DNA of 64,000 nucleotides from Hippopus hippopus (taxonomy: Eukaryota > Mollusca > Bivalvia > Cardiida > Cardiidae). Of the stretch, positions 28,101-37,100 are shown one piece after another (position 1 is the first letter of the stretch; each line of letters begins with the position of its first letter). The notes under the pieces were generated by a model, which ran no database searches, was not told the DNA's origin, and saw only the letters and a program-made list of their open reading frames with translations. The stretch covers positions 12,132,777 through 12,196,776 of the forward strand of contig OX328106.1 of the NCBI GenBank assembly GCA_946811185.2. Reading direction: 5' to 3'. Both the position numbers and the translations under genes were made by a program.

Positions 28101-31100
28101 CAGACAGCAAATCACATGTGGCTCAAAAGGTAGTATTTCTATGAGAGAGACAGAAACATTGTGGGAAAAGAAGACAATAATGGTTACAAGAATATTCTAC
28201 TTTTGCCATTATGTTTTCAGAAGTCTTCTTCCATAATGTTGTTAAATTCAGGATTGTTTTGGGGTTGACCTTTCACTACACATCCGCATCTTTTCCGGAT
28301 CCTGAGCAAGAAGCCCTTAAAAGCATTGTGGGAATAGGAGGAAAAATGTGAGCAGCAAGTGTTTTGTACTTTTCACCACAGTATCTTCATAAGACTTCTT
28401 TCTTAGGATAGTGAAAACACAGGAATGTTTGGTGAAGGCTAAAGAAAGACATACGGTATTGCCCAAGACCGAAGGTCCAGCGAGATGTCAATATTTTCTT
28501 ACGCAGCAAGAAGTAAATACAAGCTCCAGGGAAGTCACTACAGCATAATATTCCTTTTATTATATACCTACACCTTTTAAACAACAAAATATTGCAAATT
28601 ATTATTGACATTTTTTTCGAAAACAGTCAACAAAAGAAATAATGGAGTAGTAGCCAGTAACTTCATTTTTATGAATGGTGGATGAATATTACAGTGTAAA
28701 ATTTTGACCAATCAAATTGCAAATGAATACATACATATACCGAGCATGAGTTACGTCATTACGACGTTATCATACCATATTTGGAACCGTATTTCAACGT
28801 GTGTAGATACAGATTTTTTTCTGTCCTGTGTGATATTGTATCCATGTGCGATGCATGTATTTGAGCCGGAAAATTTTCACGCATATAATAAAATCTGATA
28901 GAATGTAAAAAGTGATGCAATACAGGCTGATTGTCTGGTGTTTAATGCCATTTTCAACATTATATCAGTTATATTTCTGCTGCCAGTGCATCTATCAATG
29001 CTTTCATGGAGTTTCTTTTCACCAGTACTTCACACAATATTCTTCCCAAGCCAATGGCTGCTTTCCAACGTAACCATGGTCGAAACAATGGTCAACAGTG
29101 GGAGAGGAATGAATCTTTTAGCAATAACTATCATCAATCCATAGACAGAAATTTGCCGAGCTTGGATTTCAAACTAGGGACTCACTGGTCTCAAGCCAGG
29201 GTCCGTTTTCATCAACCATTCTTAGTCTCATTCTCAAGAATTTTCTAAATTTGAAAGTTACACAACTCCTGATTGGCTTAACCAAATGGTTTAGCCAATT
29301 AGAAGTTTTGACAATTCTGGAGAGTAAGACTAAGAATGTTCTTAAGAATGCTTGGTGAATAAAGCCCCTGGTCTACTGCCAACTGTGCTACCAAGGCTTG
29401 GTGTCATGCAGTAAAGAAAGACTATGATTAGACTATGATTTGTGGAATGAACCAAAAAGAAAAAACCTTGCTTACCTGTGCTCTGACCATCCCCTCCAAT
29501 CTCAACTTTCAAAATGTGTAGAGAAGCACCAAACTGGGGCTGAAACGTATGTACAAAATCGAAATTAGCTGTGTTACAGGAGATCACTCCTTCCTTACTG
29601 TATAGTTTCTTCCCATATAAAATTAGTACCTAGCAACTGCATTACCGTATTTTCCGGATAATAGGCCGCAGCTTATCTGATAAAAAGAGGACCATGATGG
29701 TCCTATATCGCTCACCTGAGTATATTTGTAACTTATATGGTTTATCAAGGGCAGGCTATTCTTTTCAAATAAGGCATACCCTGGTTTTGAGCCGATGAAA
29801 TTTTTGGTTTTTTACACAACTGCCGGTAGGTTATACTGAACAAATGTATGAAATTATATCAAAATCATCCTAACATATTCAGAGATTTCATCTGGAATTA
29901 GAAAAGCAGATGAACAGAGAGACAGACAGACTGTGCTGCCAAAAACAACAGCGGGGAGACATAATTTTAAGTTTTGGATAATTGGACTGACATAATGCTC
30001 TGAATCCATCAATGTGGGGGCATACGAGACACAAGAGCACCGCATGCGGGTGCCTACGACGAGAACGCCAACAACATGGATACTTTAATAAATTTTGTAG
30101 ACTGTTTCAGTTTAAAGGTTGTCTTCAGAAGAATTTCTTCAAATTTTTAGAAAATGTAATAATCATCTTTTTAAGCAGTATATTTGACCTTTCACTAGAA
30201 AATCATGCATTTTCCATTTTGTGAGCAAGAAATATTCTTAAATTGCAACCAAAGTTTTGAATTTATATGAAATAAGAAGCTATCGGGTGATGCTACCCAT
30301 CAGATTTCAGTCCTATTGAAGCCAATTTTTCATAATCAAAAAATTATTTTCAATTCCAATTCATGCCATTCTTTCATTTTTGTGCACCTCTAGTCAAGCA
30401 AGTTTAAAATTTGTGAATTGAAGAAAAAAAACTTTTTTTTCAAAATCTGCTGAAGACTACCTTTAATGCTACATTGCAAATGATAAAGCTTTAGGCCTCA
30501 TGGTTTGTCACAACAAGATCTTCACATATTTCCCTGTTTATTTGTTTATTCTTCTCTCTTTCTTTTTTTTCCTTTTTGTAAAATGGTTTCAGCCTGTTTG
30601 ACTCATGATTTATGACGAGAAGATTTTTAAGGAAATTGTGAGCAGGCAGCTTTGGCATAGACTCAAGACAATGATGCTATATACCACATACAAATAATAG
30701 TATATCAAAGCCAGAAGCCATTCTTTTTTGATAAGGCATACCCGGGGGTGAGGAGGAAAGCCATAATGTGACCCCAATAAGAATTACTCTAACAACTTTT
30801 GGCAGAGGGTCACCAGAACTTTGCTACAAACAAAACATGAAAGTTTTAGTCTCTCACTTGTCACATGTAATTTTCTTCCTTTTCAATGTTAAATAGAGTG
30901 TGCCCGGGCAGAGCCCAAACTCCACCCAAGGGGTCAATTTTTAAAGTTTTGGTAGAAAGTCTCAAGATGATGTTACATACAAATTAAGAATGCTCTAGCC
31001 CTTATGATTTGTCAGAACGAGAGTTTTAAAAGATTTCCTTCTTTGTTTCTATGTAAAATTGGGTGCACCCGGGCAGAGCCCAAATATGACCCCAAAGAGA

Positions 31101-34100
31101 TAATTTTAACAATTTTTATAAAGAGTCACCAGATGATGCTACATGCAAAATATGAATGCTTTAGCCCTTATGGTTTGTCACAAGAAGATTTTAAAAGATT
31201 TCCTTCTTTAATTCTATGTAAAATAGTGTGCGCCCGGGCAGAGCCCAAATATGACCCCAAGGGGATAATTTTAACAATTTTTATAAAGGGTCACTAGATG
31301 ATGCTACATGCAAAATATGAATGCTCTAGTCCTTATGGTTTGTCACAAGAAGATTTTAAAAGATTTCCTTCTTTGTTTCCATGTAAAATAGGGTGCGCCC
31401 TGGCAGAGCCCAAATATGACCACAGAAATATAATTTTCACAATTTTGGTAGAGGATCATCAGATAATGCTACAAACCAAATATGAATGCTCTAGCCATTA
31501 TGGTTTGTCAGAAGAAGATTTTTTAAAGATTTCCTTCTTTGTTATTACGTAAAATAGGGTGCGCCCGGGCAAAGCCCAAATATGACCCTAGGGGAATAAT
31601 TTTAACACTGTTGGTAAAGGGTCACCCAATGATGCTTCATACAAAATATGAATGCTCTCGGCCTTATGGTTTGTCACAAGAAGATTTTTAAAGATTTTTT
31701 CCATTTTCAGTCATTTTGTTGCCATGGCAACCAGAGTTTTTGATGGAATTAAATTCTTTTAACAATTTTTGTAGAGCTTCATCCAAGGAGCATTCCTGCC
31801 AAGTTTTATCAAGACTGGCCATCTGGTTTTGGAGGAGAAGATTTTTAAAGAAATTGTTAACGGACGGATGGACAGATGGACGGACAGACGGACGGACAGA
31901 CGGACGGACGATGACCGATCACAATAGCTCACCCAGAGCACTTTGTGCTCAGGTGAGCTAAAAAAAGTGGAAATTTTCAAGGGTGCGGCCTATAAGACGA
32001 AGCGGCTTATACGTTAATTTTATTTTTCTAAATGATCTTTTTGTGTGGCCTATGAAATTGAAAATATGGAAAGTAGTCTACAATTACCCACATTGGCGCC
32101 ATTTTGGTTCACACCCCTAATGTATTTTTCGAACACGAATACCTTTGGTTGGTAGATAAATATATCCGCTTGCAAACTTACGAAAGTGTTAAAACTCCTG
32201 ACCACTGTGACCCTTGATTTTCACACCTTCTGATTGACAATCGTTAACTGCCAATGTAATTAAAGGTGTTGTTTAGTGTGTACTTTCAATTAATCAATGG
32301 AAACGATAATTTGTCAATTTCTGATTTCCTTAAAACATTCGACAAAGGATGAATGAATAATATCGGTCTCAAGTCCTCTCAGTGATTTGATCTGCAAAAG
32401 GGGAAGTCACTTCAGTGGAATGAAAAAATACAAAATACAAAAATAACGTATTAACTCGTTTCATGTATTTATTATAATACATATGCCATTAAGTATACAT
32501 GTCTAATGATGGATGACATTGTACACTAACCAAGCATGTCAGCCGCAGCCTATGTGCCGGAGCGGCCTATACAACATTTTTTATTGTTAAATTGTTAAAA
32601 TGAAAGGGTGCGGCCTATACAGTGCAGCGGCTTATTGTCCGGAAAATATGGTAGGGAGAATTCTCTTTAGCTCAGTGGTTATGGTGTTGGTCTTTTAAAC
32701 CTCGAAAAACGAGGTTCTTCTCCACAGAAGTTAGAATCCAGCCAGGTGTGGTTTCTATTTCAGCTATGCATTTATGCAAACTTTCATGTTTGTAAGATGG
32801 GGGCTCATCCGGGATTGGTCACTGAGCCATTTGTTGTCTACATAATAGACTTACTGCCTTATAAGGCTTTCTGTCATCAAAATGATGAAGAGGGGTAGTG
32901 TTACAGAAGATCACTCCCTCCTTATTGCATAGCCTCTTATCGTATAAAATCAGTTCCTAGCAACTGCGTTAGGGAGAATTCTCTTTAGCTCAGTGGTTAT
33001 TGTGTTGGTCTTTTAAACCTCGAAAAATGAGGTTTTTCTCCATAGGAGTTCGAATCCTGCCAGTTGTGGTTTGTACTTCAGCTATGCATTTGTAGCAAAC
33101 TTTCATGTTCGTAAGAGCTGTCACAGTTCATACTCATCACTGCACAAATATCCCTGTATAAATATGTTTATAGTCCTGCAAATTAACCTGGTACCACACA
33201 ATCTCGGGTTTTAATGACTCTGGAAGATTAGACTTTTGAAAACACTGTTGGAGACCAGCATTTTCTCCTTTTCCCACAATGTTTTCTAACCATTTGGAAA
33301 CAAATACAATTATTAGAGCCATGTGAAATTTGTCTTCTCCACATGCTTTCAATTTGGATCAGTCTAAAATAGTGTTGTGTGGTGAGGGTTAACCCTTTAC
33401 CAAACGACAAAATTTTAAACCTGTCCAAATTCAAAGCATTTGTAGATGACAAACTCGCAATGAGGCCCAAATGATCATTTAATTTCTTGAAAGGGTAGAA
33501 AACATTGTGGGAAAAGGAGAAAATGCTGGTTACCAGCATTTTCTCCTTTTCCCACCATGTTTTCAAAACGCTTCTTCCTTAGGGTCGTTAAAACTTGGGA
33601 TTGTGTGTTAAAGGGTTAAGCTATAGAAAACAGTGTATAAACTATGCATACAAAACAGGCAATTACTTGTGACAAGAAACTGTTCCATCCACCCTACCAT
33701 TTTCACTAGTAACAAATGTAACTTTTTAACTCTTAACAGTGCTATTTGAAACAAGGATATTCTCAAACAGTACTGAAGATGCAGATATTGCAATTTCAAA
33801 GCTACTTTTGTCAGTGTATCTGGCCAATAGGCAGACCCTGAAGAAGAAGCCTTTGGAAAAACATTGTGGGGAAAAGGAGAACATGCTAGTTATCAGCATT
33901 TTCTCCTTTTCTCACAATGTTTTCTACCCTATCTTGTACACCTTTCATCATTTGAGACACATTTATCATCTGGAAATGCTCTGAATTTGGAACAGCTTAA
34001 ATTTTGTTGTTTGGTAAAAGGTATATAACTTTGATTGCTGCTGGAAAAAAAACACCTGCAACACCAAAAACAGTTGTCTACAGGAGAAAATTAATACCCC

Positions 34101-37100
34101 CGCCAGCACTTTGACAGAAACAGGCAATTACTAGTATTTTGTACACAGATGAACACACGGACGGACACACGGATGGACAGACAGGCTGATTCCAGTATAC
34201 CCCCCGAAAACATTCGTTCTGCTGGGGTATAATAAAGTACCAGTAACTCAGTTTGAAATACTTCTGCTCGCCAGTCTGCAACACTTTACCACATGACACA
34301 AATGTAGACTTATGTAAAATAAAAGTATAGGTTACCAGCATTTTCTCCTTTTCCCACAAAATTTTCAAAAAGGCTTCTTTCTCAGGGTCGTTAAAACTCT
34401 GGATTATGTGGTGAAGAGTTAAGCTGAAACAGAAACAGATACAAGTTTATATAAACAGCTTTTCATATTGTCCGTATTTTGAGTCACTTACTTTGAACAA
34501 ATAATCCAGAATATGACTTCTCTGTGGTTCTGGGTAGTTTATGAGTAACTTGGAAGTTGCCTACAAGAAGAAAAGCATACAGCTAGTCTATCTCTATACC
34601 AACCAACAAATTTTGGACTTGTCTAAATCTTCTTGAAGAAGATAGATTGAATGTGACCCAAATTGTGCATTTGTGTTTCATGGGCTAGAAAATACTATGG
34701 GAAAAGCAGAAAATGCTGGTAACCAGCATTTTCTCCTTTTCCCACAATGTTTTCAAAGACCTTCCTTATCAAGGTTGTGAAAATTCAGAATGGTATGGTT
34801 AAGTATTAACTAGCTATTAGATGTAAACCCTAAGGAAAGACAGCAGAAATTTCAGACTATGCAGTATACACTTCCGAGGACTATCAAGTTTGAAAGAAAT
34901 AAACAAAAAATTGACATGTACGCCAAAACTCTACACCAAACAACAAAATTTTAGACTAGAATGAAAGCATTTGCAGTTGACAAAATTAACTATGGCTCAG
35001 ATGGCAAAATTTGTCTCTAACAGGATAGAAAACATTCTGGGAAAATGAGAAAATGCTGGATACCAGCATTATCTCCTTTCTACACAATGTTTTAAAAAGC
35101 CTTTTTCCAGAGTCGCTGAAAATTGGGACTGTTTGGTAAAAGGGTTAACTCCTAAAGGAAAAAGAAACTTCAGACTGGCTCCCTTCAAGGAACAGGCAAT
35201 CTATGATTTTCTGGACAAGAAAATCGGAGCTCCTGGCTGGACAGTTGTACACTGTGTAGCAAGTTTCCTAGTGGGAAGCTCCACCTTCATAGGTTTGTTC
35301 AATACTGATCAATATAATCAAGAGCTCCAAATCCTGTTGCGGTGCAGTTCCATATTAATGTCAGCACATGTGCAGTCCCCAAGAAGACACTTGATTCCCA
35401 CTAGATAGCTCTAAGAGTTGTTCATCATCAACTCTCCCCCCAGACTTTGGTGAAACCAGAACCCGAACTATTACTGGAAGCTAAAATAGATCAGGGATTG
35501 TATGTAGATGATCCCTGTATAGATCTACAATACTACAAGAAATGTACAGCAGAAAATGTGGTTATTTTTCAGGCACATTACGTAGGCATGCTTCTAGTAC
35601 CTTTCATTCGATCTGCTTTAATTCGATCTGCTTTGAGTCAGCAAAGCTGGTAAGTTCTTGACATAGGGAAATAGAGCATCCTGATTCGGTCTTGTTACTA
35701 CAGTTAGTTAGGTAGTTCCGAATCATGGGTAGTTCCGAATCAAACCATTAAATATATGTTTAAAACTCTTGTCAGCGTTAACAGATATGCATAAAATTCT
35801 TGTTTTTAATTCTTTGTCATATTTCCTCCGCCTGGTGCAAATTTTGGTCAAATCTGACTAAGTTGCCGATTTTTATGTGTTTAGGAAATAGTTTACATGA
35901 TTGCAATTTTATCGTTATACCGGTTATGCAAATGTTCCGCGGGAAGAAAAATCGCTAAACGAGGAACGAAAATAAGGTAAAATAACAGGGTTTTTTTTTG
36001 ATAATCCCATTTTATTGTTTCTCTGCTGAGCAAAAAATTGTGTTTGCATGTATCAACGCATATTTATCAGAAATACTTGAGTTGATCCATGTGTGTATGT
36101 GTGGGGTAGTTCCGAATCAGCCAATTGTGGGGGTTGTCTCAAAAAGGTATCAGGAGTCATGCCTTGGTGAACCTGTACCCTGGTGAACTCATACCCTAAT
36201 TTCAAGGATGCAAGGTCTCTCGAAAACTCGAACTCCATCTATATGATTCAACAGCGATAAATATTTTTGCTTATCTTATTTTCGATTTTGTTTACTCAGT
36301 CTTGATACGCATTGCTTGTTTCATTATGTTAGACCATACTTCTGTAATGCTGTGAAAATGAGAACTCTGTTAGTTTTTACTTAAGCTGTAAATAGTTAAG
36401 AATACAAAAACATTGTACCACGTACAGTATTTGTGCTATCTCGTGATATTTATGTTGTGTTTTAAATAGATGATTTGTAATACAACCATTTTTTTCCTCC
36501 CAAATAAAATGGTACAAAACTGTTTTGTCATTCCCTTAGTATATTCGGCTTCAGCATATACTATCTCTTTCTGTTGCCGTACGATGAAGTAATGTAATAG
36601 TGTATAGGATGTGATTAACAGAGCTAATCACCATCTTTAATTGATGTAAATTGCCACTTCATTTAATCTTGTATCGATAAAAACGATTAAAAAATATGTC
36701 ATAACTTGATTATATTAGGATTTTGGCGCCTTTTAAAAAGTCATATTTGGGGGTCAAATTGCGTCAAAGGTGATCACTGCTACTACATAAATTGAATAAT
36801 CAGTATGGAAAAAACACTCAAGACTTGTAATTTGTGATGGCCATTTGTTTTCTAATGCTATACGTCATAAAACTGACGATGCCCTGACAACAGGCCTTTG
36901 TGCCTGGGAACAACCTTATACATAAAGCACTGAAACAGAGCAATTATATTCTTTATTTGAAGCATTTCAACAACGTTTGGCACGCATAAAACTTAAATTC
37001 ATAAACCTCTGTAAAAGTATGAACATACTGATAGATATTGGGTGTCCCCTGCTCAACAGTGATTTATACTTTGGCGATGGGATTTCAAAAACAAAATCTT

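Larger units (their letters stand above)
29645..32651. mobile_element. 3.0-kb TA-flanked transposon in GALC intron 2
   Basis: Inverted ends CCGTATTTTCCGGATAATAG and its counterpart TTGTCCGGAAAATATGG; TA at 29643-29644 and 32652-32653. The uninterrupted target is preserved in a neighbouring duplicate (TA at 32970-32971). Non-coding; carries a nested family G element. Confidence 0.82.

Noticed and set aside
31004..31552. Long open frames with repeated peptide ([20 protein letters not shown])
   Set aside because: They arise because a non-coding 165-bp tandem repeat has a period divisible by three. There is no domain and the frame is interrupted at 31297.
30640..31720. CRISPR-like array
   Set aside because: Units of ~165 bp are contiguous and similar throughout; there is no repeat-spacer pattern and the DNA is eukaryotic.
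32655..32750. Possible tRNA-Lys(TTT)
   Set aside because: The arm between anticodon and T loop is too long, and two tandem copies share flanks, so a SINE or relic is more likely.
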